In this document: one piece after another, positions 47,970-59,225 of the stretch | Position numbering within the stretch: the stretch's first letter is position 1 | Layout: the number at the start of each line of letters is the position of its first letter | Source of the DNA: Halichoerus grypus | Lineage: Eukaryota > Chordata > Mammalia > Carnivora > Phocidae | Assembly: GCF_964656455.1 (NCBI RefSeq) | Contig: NC_135717.1 | Location: forward strand, 147,760,308 to 147,824,307 | Reading direction: 5' to 3' | DNA: 64,000 nucleotides | Notes under the pieces: generated by a model | The model's database searches: none | What the model saw: only the letters and a program-made list of their open reading frames with translations | Told to the model about the DNA's origin: nothing | Position numbers and translations under genes: made by a program

Positions 47970-48415
47970 TCCTATATTAGTTAGCTCAATTACACTGTAA
48001 TAACAAATGCTTCCAAAATTCAATGGTTTGAGGATTAAGAAATACAGTTATTTCTTTTGTAAAAGTCCTAGGCAGGTGTTTCCTGTTGCGGTAGGGTGGG
48101 GTGGGAGCGCTGCTTCATAGAACTGTTCAATGACCCAGACTTTTGGAGCCTCTGCCATCTTCACGGTATGTGGCTTCCAGATTCATCCTGGGGCTTGTGA
48201 CCCTGGACAGCCAGAAAGGAGAGAAAGCAAGGAAGAGCAACTTGGGGTATTTTCAGTGCATTCATCACTCCAGTCACTCCCATGGCCCACTGCTCAGTTA
48301 CTTGGCCTCACCTAACTGCAAAAGGGGCTGTTCAACAGCGTAGCCTTATGCTGGGAAAGAAAGAGAGTGAAAAAGAGAATGGATTTTGGACAGCTAAGTC
48401 TCTGCCACAGGCCCT
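47970..48415. mobile_element. Ancient LTR/MER-type repeat, family unassigned
   Basis: 'tgtaataacaaatgcttcc', 'gttcaatgacccagactttt', 'gccatcttcacggtatgtgg', 'cctcacctaactgcaaaagg' and 'aagtctctgccaca' fit a common old repeat of unknown name here. Confidence 0.5.
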
Positions 48416-48419
48416 CACA

Positions 48420-49150
48420 GATGGACTGATCCTTTTCTAAACTTATAAGACAAATAGACCACTAAAACTGGTCAGGCAAAGGGTTTTTTGACAAGTCTTT
48501 TATTTTCTATCCAAGATATCATCAAGTAATAAATGTTTTCTTCACTGATTTCTTATCTCTGCTCATTACGTTTCTTCATTGGCTTAAATAGCTGGGGAGT
48601 GGGAGCTCTCCCCCACCCACTACCATCTTAGACAAAAAAGAGGACTACAGCAATAGTCACATTCCACAGATATTATCCAGCAGCTGCATCCAAGGACAAT
48701 GTCTTCTCAATCCCACCAATGCCCAACTCTGTCTTGTATAAACTGGTCACTTAGTGGTGGGAAGAAGGTCCAAGAACAACCTCTCTTTCTTATACTCAAG
48801 TCACTGAGAGGGAGTGGCACTGTCTCTATTCCCTACAGAAAAATAAAAAAAACCTAGCAAGTAGACAAAAATTCCAAAAAGAGGGAGATAAAAGAATTTT
48901 AAAAAAATTGCTCATTCCTGTTTTCTCTTCTTGTAACATGTACAGATTATTTCCTCAGATGGAAGAGTCAGAACCTACGGCATCTCACCTTGGGAACACT
49001 ACTGACCCTTTTTCAACGATGAGGGTAAAGAAAGAGCAAAGATCCAAAAGGTTTCTTAGCCCATGAGTAGGAGTTTCAAAGGGCCCCTTGGGATCCAGAG
49101 GGAGTCGAATTTGTCAGTTATATGTTACAGATCCACTTAGCTCTCTTTAG
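48420..49150. other. Unique DNA
   Basis: Nothing was recognised. Confidence 0.4.
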
Positions 49151-49159
49151 GACACCCAC

Positions 49160-49355
49160 AAAAATATGATTTATTTGTGTGGTTATTTGATTTATGTTTT
49201 TCACATCCCCTCAACAATAAGCTTAATGAGAGCAGAGACCCGGTTTGGTTTTCGTTTGTTTGTTTGTTTGTTTGTTTGGCTCACTATTTAATCTCCATTG
49301 TCTGGCATAGAGCTTATCATGTAACGGGAGCTCAATAATATTTGGTAAAGAGCAA
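49160..49355 (+). mobile_element. L2 3' end with (GTTT)n
   Basis: 'acaataagcttaatgagagc', 'tctggcatagagcttatcat', 'gctcaataatatttgg' mark a LINE2 terminus. A (gttt)6 run lies at 49253-49278. Confidence 0.6.
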
Positions 49356-49371
49356 AAAAAGAGATAATGGC

Positions 49372-49560
49372 GGTTAATATTTATTGAAGCTTTCCTATAT
49401 GCCAGACAGTGCTGAGCAGTCCACATACAGCTGCCCAGCAGATAGATACCTCATTATGTCCCTTACACAGTGATGAAATAGAGGCTTAGTGAGGTCGGGT
49501 TATTTGCACAAGGTCACGCAGCTGGAAAGGTGCATAGCCACAGAAGTCCACAAGTTGGAC
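49372..49560 (-). mobile_element. MIR, antisense
   Basis: 'tatttattgaagctttcctat', 'gccagacagtgctgagc', 'gatgaaatagaggcttagtg', 'gcacaaggtcacgcagctgg' follow reverse MIR order. Confidence 0.75.
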
Positions 49561-50094
49561 TAGGTTAGTCCTGACTCACATTCTATCTATTCTGTTCTTT
49601 GTTCTTATTTTTCTTTTAATCTTTTAATCATCCCCTTTTCTCCTGTAATAGCACAGTGAAGAAAGAACTAATGGTCACATTTCATACACTGCTCTCACAT
49701 TGAGAAAAGTGATTTCAAGCTGCAGGTTCTTTCTTAGCTAACTGTTCTATGAGTCCAACCCTGAAGAGTGAGGAAAAGAGCTGAATACACCTGACATTCT
49801 CTCTGAAAATCTGAGGCCATAAACACAGTTGGAGAACACCGATACAAGGAAATTTTTTTACAAATAAAGGAAATCTGAGTGTGTCGCTAACTATCAGCAC
49901 TTAAATATAGAGAATAAAAGCAAAATTCAGGTACTACCCCAAAATTAGTATAACTTGCAGTTATAAAGGTGGAATATTTGGAGATTCTACTCTTTTCTGT
50001 ATTTTGTTCACCAGGTTCAGTGTTCATAAAATTATAGTCATCCTAGGCCTAACAATACTTACATTGTAGTTTATCTGTTCTTGTTTACCATAGG

Positions 50095-50500
50095 GCTTTT
50101 CAACAGCAGCATTATTGACATTTAGGACGAGATAAGTATGTTGTGAGGGGATGTCTTATGCGTTGTAGGATGCATTTAGCAGCATCCTCTGCCCACTAGA
50201 TGCCAGTAACATCCCTATGACCATCAAAATGTCTCTGGATAGGGCGCCTGGGTGGCTCAGTCGCTAAGTGTCTGCCTTCAGCTCAGGTCATGATCCTGGG
50301 GTCCTGGGATCGAGTCCCACATTGGGCTCCCTGCTCAGTGGGGAGCCTGCTTCTCCCTCTGCGTCCGCCTCTCTCTCTCTGTCTCTCATGAATAAATAAA
50401 TAAAATATTTAAAAAAAAAAAAAAAAATGTCTCTGGATATTGCCAAATATCCCCTGGGAGGGCAAAATTACTTTTGGTTGAGAACAAGTGCCCTTGTGAA
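50095..50500 (-). mobile_element. MER20 (hAT-Charlie), split by a SINE
   Basis: Left part: 'gcagcattattgacatttag', 'gtaggatgcatttagcagca', 'cactagatgccagtaac'. Right part after the SINE: 'tattgccaaatatcccctgg', 'gggcaaaattacttttgg', 'ttgagaacaagtg'. Together they form one antisense MER20 element, a non-autonomous DNA transposon. Confidence 0.85.
50242..50423 (+). mobile_element. CAN SINE, sense, inside MER20
   Basis: Near-consensus, with a perfect 16-bp duplication, aaaatgtctctggata, at 50226-50241 and 50424-50439. Confidence 0.96.
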
Positions 50501-50649
50501 ATTTTTACAGTTATTTTTTTTTCCCACAAAATCAGAGAAGATACAACTAAACTTTAAGTCTGTGACAGTTATCACTGTTCCTCCCGTCTGATGTGAGGTC
50601 TATCTGAAGACTACTCAACAATACCTCTAAAGCTCAGTACCACCTACTT

Positions 50650-51175
50650 TTCTTTCCAGTTTTATTGAGATAGAATTAACATACAGCACTGTGTTAGTTT
50701 AAGTTGTACCACATAATGATTTGATGTATATATATTACGAAATGATTACCATAATAAGCTAACATCCATCAAATCACATGGGTACAATTTTTTTCTTATA
50801 ATGAGAACTTCTAAAATCCACTCTTTTAGGGGTACCTGGGTAGTTCAGTCAATTAAGCATCCAAGTATTAATTTCAGCTCAGGTAATGAACTCAAGATTA
50901 TGAGATCAAGCCCCATGTTGGGCTATGTGCTGGGCATAGAGCCTGCTTAATATTCTCTCTCTCTCTCCCTCTGCTCTCTCCCCCTCCCTCTCTAAAAAAA
51001 TAAATAAATAAATAATAAAATCCAATCTTTCAGCAACTTTCAAATATATATATTGTATTGTTCAAATATATAAATATATAACATTGTATTATTAATGATA
51101 ATCGCCATGCTGTACATTACATCCCAGAATTTATCTTCTCATTGTATTTATGAATATTCATGGGTGAGGTCTTCT
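50650..51175 (-). mobile_element. L1MA-type 3' UTR, antisense, split by a SINE
   Basis: Left part 50650-50828 ('ttattgagatagaattaac', 'aagctaacatccatcaaat', 'atgagaacttctaaaatcc') and right part 51015-51175 ('caactttcaaatatatatat', 'atcgccatgctgtacattac') are continuous in the L1MA consensus. Confidence 0.8.
50829..51014 (+). mobile_element. CAN SINE, older subtype, sense
   Basis: 'ggggtacctgggtagttcag', 'atttcagctcaggtaatga', TC-rich run. Imperfect duplication taaaatccactcttt / taaaatccaatcttt. More diverged than its neighbours at 50242 and 51577. Confidence 0.9.
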
Positions 51176-51576
51176 CTCTGTGAGACAAATGTGCTAATAG
51201 CCTTTTTCCTAGGAGAAGGGATAAGCATGCGTGATACAGAAATTCCTGAATAGAGCACTGGCCTGATTCCATGACCCTTTTTCTCTTCCAACAAGCCAAG
51301 TTGCTCAATAAATATTTATTGAATGACTAGACCAATGAAAAAACTATCCAGGGTCTCAAAGGATGTTCAGGAAATATATTTCCATAAGACATTAACATAT
51401 GTTATTCAGGAAAATAGGGGAATCAGTTGTTAACTAATTTTCATTCCATTCTAGGTAAACCAAAGTAAACTAGTTTCTTTCAAGCTCCTCAGAGTCTTTA
51501 ATGGACTACACTGAAACTTTCTGCTCTAAAAGGAAGTCTGTCATAATATGTGGAATTTCCTAAAATTATTTGACAC

Positions 51577-51770
51577 TGGGGTGCCTGGGTGGCTCAGTCG
51601 TTAAGCGTCTGCCTTCGGCTCAGGTCATGATCCCAGGGTCCTGGTATCGAGCCCCGCATCGGGCTCCCTGCTCTGCGGGAAGCCTGCTTCTCCCTCTCCC
51701 ACTCCCCCTGCTTGTGTTCCCTCTCTCCCTGTGTCTCTCTCTGTCAAATAAATAAATAAAATCTTTTTAA
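51577..51770 (+). mobile_element. CAN SINE, sense, young
   Basis: Almost consensus, with CpGs retained (cagtcgttaagcgtctg). Perfect 15-bp duplication aaaattatttgacac at 51562-51576 and 51771-51785. Confidence 0.97.
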
Positions 51771-52129
51771 AAAATTATTTGACACAAAATTTTCACTATA
51801 ATAATTTTCTAGACTTTTGTTTCAGTTTGGGAATACATTTTCAATACTTCTGAATACATTTAAAGTAAAACAGCAATATTTAAAATCACTTGAAGTTAGA
51901 ATTTACCAAGAATAAATATTTTCAGAAGACAAATTACATAAGCATGTTAAAGGAAATAGCCTGTAATTAACTCACTCTGATGGAAATTTGAACCATTATA
52001 ACCAAGAAGTGAATCTGGTATAAAATACCTCCTATTGTTACCTATCTCCCCACCATTGACATTTTGCTTCCCTATTCCATCATTGTTAAAATGAATATAA
52101 AATGACTTCAGGTTTCCAGTCTGGCATGT

Positions 52130-53138
52130 AAGGAATTTAGAAATTGACATTCTATCTTAACAACAAGTAAAGCTGAACAAACTGAAATAGCAACAACTCT
52201 TCTTAAAAGTGAAATCACAAGGCAAACCACTGCCCCCAAAATTGGAAAGATGGACAGGCAGAAACAAAGAATCACAACTCACCAGAGCAAAAACCCTCTG
52301 GCAGAAACCTCAAGAACCAGTAACCAGTAGGGGCGGGGGGCAGGGGGCGGGGGTGGGGGGACCTGAACTCGGTATTAATTCATTAATTGCTGGAGGCTCA
52401 GTGTGGACAACTCTGAGAGTTAAAAACTCCCACAGGAGTTTTAGCTTCAGAAGTCCTACTAGGTCCTCACAGTGAACATTAGAGAAAATGCTTCCAGCAG
52501 GGGAAGAGGAAAAGTAACCACTTTGAATACACCAGAGCATTCTGTTCTTAACAGAATAGTTTCCCTCAGAGGAAACTATTTTTCCAGAGCCTAAACAATC
52601 TGGAAAGAGAGAAATCACCAACTCCAGCCCCCACCAGAAATTCTGTCCCATCTAAGGGGTGAAAAGGCTGAGAAGCCTTGATGAGACTCACAGTCCAGAG
52701 GCACAGGCTCACAAAAAGCCTGAGACCTAATCATAGCACCATAGAAGGCTTCCCTTTCCCTCACACCTTGCCACTACATTACAAAAAGCCTTTTTTCTGC
52801 AGTTGCTCTTACATAGTACATCACGTCCACTTTTCAACAAAATTTACAAGGCACACTAAAAGGCAAAAAACACAGTTTGAAAGGACTGAACAAGGATCAG
52901 AACCAGAGTCAGATATGATAGTAATGGTCAGACCAGGAATTTTAAAAACTATGATTAATAGGCTAAGGGTTTTCATGGAAAAAATAGATAGCAATGACAA
53001 ACAGGTAGATAATGTAAGCAGAGAGACAGAAATTCTAAGAAAAAATAAAAAATGCTAGAGTTCAAAAACATAACAGAAATAATACTTTGGATGGGCTCAT
53101 TAATAGACTGGAAATGGCTGAAAACAAATCTCTATGTG
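52130..53138 (+). mobile_element. Old L1M: 5' region and ORF1 N-terminal half
   Basis: The left part resembles an L1M 5' UTR. From about 52880 an ORF1 coiled-coil coding region is readable within a 126-codon frame (52678-53058), with SEPESDM near 'agaaccagagtcagatatg', TMINRLRVFMEKID and NVSRETEILRKN. ORF1p is the L1 RNA chaperone. The ORF1 text stops at 'aaatctctatgtg' (about 53138), where another L1 was inserted. Confidence 0.8.
52330..52360. repeat. G-rich tract, canonical G-quadruplex pattern
   Basis: Four or more G runs of 4-6 separated by one or two bases (ggggcggggggcaggggg, then cgggggtgggggg). It lies in the L1M 5' region. Confidence 0.9.
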
Positions 53139-53338
53139 ACAGGAAAAAAGATAAATACTGTATAATCACATTTATATGTAGAATCTTACAAACAAACAAA
53201 GTACACACACAAACACACACACACACACACAAGCCAAGCTCATGGATATAGAGAACAGATTCATGGTTACCTGAGGCAGGGGAAGAAGGATAGGTGAAAT
53301 TGATCAAGGGAGTCAAAAGTTATAAAATTCCACTTATA

Positions 53339-53529
53339 GCCTGAGTGGCTCAGTCGTTAAGCATCTGCCTTCGGCTCGAGTCATGATCCCAGGGTCCTGG
53401 GATTGAGCCCCGCATCAGGCTCCCCACTACGCGGGAGGCCTGCTTCTCCCCCTCCCACTCTCTTTGCTTGTGTTCCCTCTCTCGTTGTGTCTCTCTCTGT
53501 CAAATAAATAAAATCTTTAAAAAAATAAG
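53339..53529 (+). mobile_element. CAN SINE, 5'-trimmed, sense
   Basis: The head lacks the first bases (it starts gcctgagtggctcag). Body and tail are near consensus. Perfect duplication aattccacttata at 53326-53338 and 53530-53542. Confidence 0.95.
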
Positions 53530-53646
53530 AATTCCACTTATAAAATAAGTCATGAGGATGTAACATACATCATGGTGACTATACTTAATAACACTGTATT
53601 GAATATTTGAAAGTAGCTAGAGTGGATTATGAAAGTTCTCATCAAG

Positions 53647-53848
53647 GGGCACCTGGGTGGCTCAGTTGGTTGAGCAGCCAACTCTTGATTGGCCATGATC
53701 TCAGAGTCCTGAGATTGAGCTGCACATCTGGCTTTGTGCTCACCAGGGAGTCTACGTGGGATTCTCTCTCTCTCTCCCTCTCCCTGTGCCCCTCCCCCCT
53801 GTGCACATGCTCTCTCTCTCTAAAATAAATAAATAGATCTTAAAAAAA
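53647..53848 (+). mobile_element. CAN SINE, older subtype, sense
   Basis: 'ggggcacctgggtggctcag', 'gccaactcttgattggccat', long TC run. Perfect 16-bp duplication gaaagttctcatcaag at 53631-53646 and 53849-53864. Confidence 0.95.
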
Positions 53849-54292
53849 GAAAGTTCTCATCAAGAGAAAAAAAATTATAACTATGTATGATGATGGATGT
53901 TAACTGCACTTATTGTGATGATCATTTTGCAATTCAAATATTGAATCATTATATTGTACAACCTGAAACTAATATAGTGCTATGTCAATTATATCTTGAT
54001 TTTAAAAAAAGAATCTGTGTGCTTGATGATATGACAATAGAAACTCTTAAAACTGAGAAGCAAAAGAAAAAAACTGAAAAAAATAGAAATATAGGACAAC
54101 TAAAAATGTGTAACATATGCATAATGGGAACACCAAAAGGTGAAGAAAGAGAAAAATGAACAGAAGCAATATTTGAAGCAATAATGACTGAGAACTCCCC
54201 CCAAATTAATGTCAGGCACCAAATCACAGATCAAGAAAGCTCAGAGAACATCAAGCAGAGTAAATGCAAAACAAAAAACAAAAAACTACACT

Positions 54293-54493
54293 AATTTTTT
54301 TTAAGATTTATTTATTTATTTGAGAGAGAGAGGGAGAGAGAGAGGCGGCAGAGGGAGAGGGAGAATCTCAAGCAGACTCCCCGCTGAGCATGGAGCCCAA
54401 CACAGGGCTAGATCTCATGATTCCAAGATACCTAGATCATGATCTGAGCCAAAATCAAGAGACTCTTAACTGACTAAACCACCCAGGCGCTAC
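54293..54493 (-). mobile_element. CAN SINE, antisense, inside L1 ORF1
   Basis: Reverse copy of the older subtype ('atgatctgagccaaaatcaa', 'ccacccaggcgc'). Duplication aaaactacact at 54282-54292 and 54494-54504. Confidence 0.93.
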
Positions 54494-55007
54494 AAAACTA
54501 CACTTATGAATGTCATATTCAAACTTGAGAAAATCAAAGGTAAAAAAATCTTGAAAGAAGTCAGAGGGAAAAAAAAAAGCACCTTACACGAAAGGAGCAA
54601 AGATAAGAATTACATCTGGAAAAAGAAAAAGAGTTACATGTGACTTCTCAGAAATCATACAAGGAAGAAGAGAATGGAGTGGAATATTTAAAGGTTGAGA
54701 GAAGAAAAACACCAAACTAGAATTCTGTATCCTGAGAAATTATCCTTCAGAAGTGAAGGAGAAATAAAGACTTTCTCAGATAAACAAAAACTGAGGGAAT
54801 TTTTTGCCAGTAGACCTACCTTGCAAGAAATGTTGAAAAGTTCTTCAGAGAGAAGAAAAATAAAGCAGAACAGAAACTTGGATCTACATAAAAAATAGAA
54901 GTACATAAAGGAATAAGTGAAGGACAAATAAAAACTTACTTTTCTTACTTTAACTTAACAGATAATATTTGCTCAAAATAATAAGGGCAACAATGTATTC
55001 AATGTAC

Positions 55008-55008
<1 letters not shown>

Positions 55009-55040
<32 letters not shown>
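55009..55040. repeat. (TG)n microsatellite
   Basis: About 16 uninterrupted TG units inside the L1M inter-ORF part. Confidence 0.95.
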
Positions 55041-55042
<2 letters not shown>

Positions 55043-55244
55043 ATGTATGACAGCACTGATACAAGTGAAGGAGAATTAAGGAAAGAAGAATTAAGATTAT
55101 TTTATTTTTATAAGTTACTTGCACTACCCATGAAGTGGTATAGTGTTATTTGAAATGAACTTTGTTTAGTTGTAAACATATATTGCAAATTCAGTGAAAC
55201 CACTAAAAAAAAGTTTTAAAAGAAGAATAATTGATTCTAAAAAA

Positions 55245-55865
55245 GGAAAGAAATTGCCAAAATGTTGAAGCAACCAAGCGACCAAAATGTCCTTCAGTTG
55301 GTGAATGGATAAAGAAGTAGTGGTAAATCCAGACGATGGAATATTACTCAGGGCTAAAAAGAAATGAACTATCAATCCATGAAGAGACACAGAGGAACCT
55401 TAAATGCATATTACTAAGTGAAAGAAACCAATTTGAAAAGGCCACACACTTTATCATTTCAACTATGTGACATTCTGGAAAATGCAAAAACTATGGGGAC
55501 AATAAAAAGATTAGGAGTTTGAGGGGAGGGAGGGATGAATAGGCAGAGGACAGAGGAATTTTAGGGCAATGAAACAATCCTGTATGATAACTGCAGCAGT
55601 GGATACATGTCATTACATACTTGTCAAAACCCATATAATATACAACACTGAGAGTGAACCTATTGTAAACTGTGGGCTTTGGGTGGCAACAATGTTTCAA
55701 TATAGGTTCATCTATTATAAAAAATGTACCACTGTAGTGTGGGATGTGGATAGTGAGGAGCAGGAGGGGAAAGGGGAGGGAATATAGGGGAACTGTGTAC
55801 TTTCTGCTCAATTTTGCTGTGAGACTAAATTAATTAATTTTTAAAAATTAATATAAACCATATCT
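55245..55865 (+). mobile_element. L1M ORF2 extreme 3' end and 3' UTR
   Basis: 'gttggtgaatggataaagaa', 'gatggaatattactcaggg', 'aaagaaatgaactatcaatc' are the ORF2 C-terminal codons. The 3' UTR ends 'gtgtactttctgctcaattt'. It follows the inter-ORF spacer almost directly, so nearly all of ORF2 is missing. Confidence 0.8.
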
Positions 55866-55869
55866 CATC

Positions 55870-56390
55870 CTTCAAGAGTTAGGATCTCTTTCAGAGGGGT
55901 GCAAACTAATCTAACAAACTAATTTGTACCCCTGAAAGCATTCTATATTACATTGAATAGTTGGAAAATCATCAGGGAAAAGACAGTCACTCAATTCTTC
56001 ATTGAAAAAAAGAACTATGCTACATTAACTACAGGGGTAGTTGAGAAAGAGGTCTAGCAACAAAGGTGACACAAAGGAGTTAGAAATGAAGTCAGAGTCA
56101 CAGAGAAAAGAAATAATGAGAATGTCCTATCCAACCATGAAAAAGGACATAATGAAGGGTGAGAATGAAGTGGTAATGTGGTCATTTTGGAAACAGCAAC
56201 TTCATGTGGTCTGTTCACGGCTTGTTTGAGAATTATGAATTTTTATGTATATCATTTGACATCTCTAATCCTTTTATCATACATGTAAAATGAAAATAAT
56301 AGATATTCTACTTTCCTGGGTTATGAGCTTTAAAATTGAGAAAATGAACATTTTCAATATAGCATTTAGTGAACAGCCCTTTATTTGTTC
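55870..56390. other. Unique DNA
   Basis: Nothing was recognised. The 62-codon frame at 56041-56229 is lysine-rich noise. Confidence 0.4.
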
Positions 56391-56394
56391 TCAT

Positions 56395-56510
56395 ATCCAT
56401 CTAAGTGAACCTCAGGAGGGCAGGGACTTTGTGTCTTCTTCACCTCTCTTATCTTACCATTTAGCATAGTGTCTGCCATACAGTGAGCTTAATACATACT
56501 CACTGAATAC
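56395..56510 (+). mobile_element. L2 3' end
   Basis: 'aggagggcagggactttgtg', 'catttagcatagtgtctgcc', 'atacatactcactgaataca'. Confidence 0.65.
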
Positions 56511-56512
56511 AA

Positions 56513-56652
56513 GAAGATGGGAAAAAGGGAGAGAAAGAGACAGAAAATAAAGGGAGGGGGAGCCAAGAAGGGAGAAAATAAGGGAAGTAATAAAGGAAGG
56601 TAGGAGGGAGGGAAGGAGGAATTAGAGAAGGAATGAAGGAAAGAAGGAAGGC
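56513..56652. repeat. 140-nt polypurine tract
   Basis: Almost entirely A/G on the plus strand, including ggaagg/gagg units; the minus frame over it (S/P/F/L-rich) is a composition effect. A triplex (H-DNA) is possible in principle. Confidence 0.85.
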
Positions 56653-56654
56653 TG

Positions 56655-58325
56655 GCTTTAACAATCCAAGAAAGAAAAAGTGGAACCAAATTCATCAAAA
56701 CCCAAAGTCCTTTGTCAGAAAGAGATTAAGAGACTGTGGTTGAAAGGATCAAAGCTATGTAATCGATCTGACCGATGAATGAAGTAAGGATAAAAGGGGA
56801 ATTTCAAGGGGTTCAAATAATGAGTTGTATTTATGGCACTTTTGTAAGCATGTGTGCCTGATTGGTCTTAATAGTGGTTCAGTCCATTTACCCCATTGTC
56901 CTTCAGGGTTTCAGGGCAATAAGTCATAGAGCATTTGTCCTGTATCCCTAGAAAATGATATAAACATATTTATCCTTCTCTATTCCACAGAGAAAGTGAG
57001 GCAGCAATTTTGACATATAATAATGTCATTCTTTGCATCATATTTTTAAATACCATTGCCAAGAAACATATTCTGACTGAATGTATTTCTGCTATACATA
57101 GCAGTTTAGCAGAGGGTAAAGCAGTACATGGAGAACAGATAATTGGTCTCTTTGTTTCTCTCTCTCTCTGTCTCTTATACACACACCCCTTTTAATTTGT
57201 TTATCAAAATAATTGAATTTCTCCAGTTAGATAATCACCCTTCCCTCAAATTTAAATCTAGTATATTAGCTCCTAACAATTTACTTATTTATATCAACAC
57301 CTACTCTATTTTCTAACAAAAAATGAATATTTTACCTATTTTACACAAGTCTGTGTGTCCCTTTTGCTCATATTAAATAAATAAATGTTTCTTTTTTTCT
57401 CATCCTTTTTGGAAGACACTAGCATTTTATTAGTTTGGCTTTAACTCTGCACTTTGTTCCTTTATGCACTATTTCTTTTCTTGTTTTATTTCTTGCATCC
57501 TCCTCTATTCCCTGATGGAAGGAAGATTACCATCCCTGACTCAAGCACTCATGACCTACTGGGCCCAACAGCTACACCTGATTTAAGTAGGTCCCAGGCT
57601 GCAATGTCATCTTTCTTAGGAGGCATATATACCAAAGCTGCAGCCTGGCCCTTGAGAGGAATATCAGATTTGAACAGGGGATACCTGGGTTGCTCTCTCC
57701 TCTACTTAGCCTAATGCAGTTTATCACCGCCAGCATGATTTCAGCAAGAGCATCCAGACAAAAAATATGCCCCAGTGTCCCTGACTCCATCTGTTTTCAA
57801 ATACTATAGAAGCCTACAAGCTACATTATAGTTTTTCTGGATCCTTATAAACTGAAATATTCTTTTATCTTTATATAAAATGTCTTCGATGAAAAGGTTA
57901 TGCTTTGTTTATTTTCATTTCTGAAAACTTCTACTGCTAGCATCAGGGAGTTAGAAATAAGTGTGCCCCAAAAAATGTCTTATTGTGAATGCTTCCTAGA
58001 TTCATTTGCTATTTCTGTGATACTGCTGACCTCTGGCGTTCAGAACACTGATATTTTCTTTAACTTATTTGTATTTATTATTTTCAAGCTTTCTTCTGGG
58101 GTTTGGCTCTTTTATTAGGGAAATCTGATAAAAATTCTACATTCAGTAATAAATAATTGCCTTTTAATGAGAGAATTGAATCTGAGAATTAGGGATTGGG
58201 GACTTTTTTTAAAATCTGAGTTTTTAGAAGAGATACAAACATTTTCAATTATCATCATAGACTTTCCCTTTAAAACATCTCAAACTGAACATAGTCCAAA
58301 ACCAAACTCCCATTTCTCTTACAGC
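56655..58325. other. Unique or unassigned DNA
   Basis: 57500-57790 is GC-richer and may be an old LTR-type repeat ('ctgggcccaacagctacac', 'cccagtgtccctgactcc'). Frames there overlap on both strands. Nothing else was recognised. Confidence 0.3.
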
Positions 58326-58329
58326 CTTC

Positions 58330-58985
58330 AGCCTTCCATTTGCTCATACTGAAGTCCTTGGAGTTAACCTTGACTTCTCTATTTCTCCCCCACTAAAAAT
58401 CCGTGAGAAATCCTGTGGGTTCTACAGTTGAACACATCAGAATCCAGCCGCTCTTTACATTCTTGCCACCACCACTCTGTTGCAAGCCATACACTCTCCC
58501 ACTGGGATTATGGTGCTTTCTAACTGGTCTCCCAGAGGCTATATATAGCTTCCCTCCTACATGGAGCTTGTTCTCTTTAGCAGCCACCATGGTCCTTTAC
58601 AAATGGAAAGCAGATTGTGGCATTTCTCTGCTCAAAACCCTCAGTGGCTTCCAGGGCTCTCCGAGAAACACCTAAAGTCTGGAGATACCAACAAATTCCT
58701 AACTAACCACACCCCACCTCCCTAACTTCACTTTCATACACCAACACCACCCCCACCCCACACACACTATCTAGCTACATGGACCTTTTTGGTTATTTCT
58801 TAAAGACACTGACCAACATCACCTGAAAGTTCTCAGCTTCATTAACCTTTAAACTGGATCTTCTTGCCTTGAGGCCCCTGACTTCATTTTTCTTAGAGTT
58901 TTTACTTTAGAAAACCTGTAATTGCACATTCTTTCCCTGCCCCTTTGAGATGCAAATCATTTCCTTGTTTAAAATCCAGAAATGT
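58330..58985 (+). mobile_element. L2 ORF2 C-terminal region, first part
   Basis: 'tcctgtgggttctacagttg', 'ctaactggtctcccagaggc', 'cagccaccatggtcc', 'ctctgctcaaaaccctcagt', 'ggcttccagggctc' follow LINE2 ORF2 order. The 90-codon frame 58403-58675 is a remnant of this and is not a host gene. Confidence 0.8.
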
Positions 58986-58987
58986 CT

Positions 58988-59196
58988 GGGGCACCTGGGT
59001 GGTTCAGTTGGTTAAGCAGTTAAGCATCTGAATTCGACTCAGGTCATGATCCTGTAGTCGCACGATGGAGTCGGGGGGGGGGGGGGGGGTCTCTGCTCAG
59101 CGGGGAGTCTGCTTCTCCCTCTGACCTTCCCTCCTCTCATGCTTTCTCACTCTCTCACTCAAATAAATAAATAAAATCTTTAAGAAAAAGAAAAAG
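58988..59196 (+). mobile_element. CAN SINE, sense, with a 17-G run
   Basis: 'gggcacctgggtggttcag', body interrupted at 59073-59089 by 17 consecutive G, then 'ctctgctcagcggggagtctg' and the tail. Perfect 17-bp duplication aaaatccagaaatgtct at 58971-58987 and 59197-59213. Confidence 0.95.
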
Positions 59197-59225
59197 AAAA
59201 TCCAGAAATGTCTTTCTCAAGGACC

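Larger units (their letters stand above)
53139..54010 (+). mobile_element. L1MA-type 3' end inserted into the older L1
   Basis: Sense 3' UTR: 'ctgtataatcacatttatat', 'gatatagagaacagattcat', 'catggtgactatacttaata', 'cttattgtgatgatcatttt', 'attgtacaacctgaaactaa', ending in a short A run. Imperfect duplication aatctctatgtg (53127) / gaatctgtgtgc (54011). It contains a (CA)n run and two SINEs. Confidence 0.85.
54011..55240 (+). mobile_element. Old L1M: ORF1 C-terminal half and inter-ORF region
   Basis: ORF1 resumes after the nested insertion. The RRM-like segment reads NICIMGTPKGEERE (from about 54111). The C-terminal domain reads RILYPEKLSFRSEGEIKTFS and LREFFASRPTLQEMLK (54716-54840), close to the end of mammalian L1 ORF1p. 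Frameshifts lie between these parts, and a SINE interrupts at 54293. After the ORF1 stop region the sequence follows the L1M inter-ORF spacer ('aaatgaactttgtttagtt', 'gaaaccactaaaaaaaag'). Confidence 0.85.

Noticed and set aside
52678..53058. 126-codon frame as a host gene
   Set aside because: Its second half is the L1 ORF1 coiled coil; the first half continues from the L1 5' region.
56489..56698. 69-codon minus frame rich in S, P, L and F
   Set aside because: It is the reverse of a polypurine tract; composition alone explains it.
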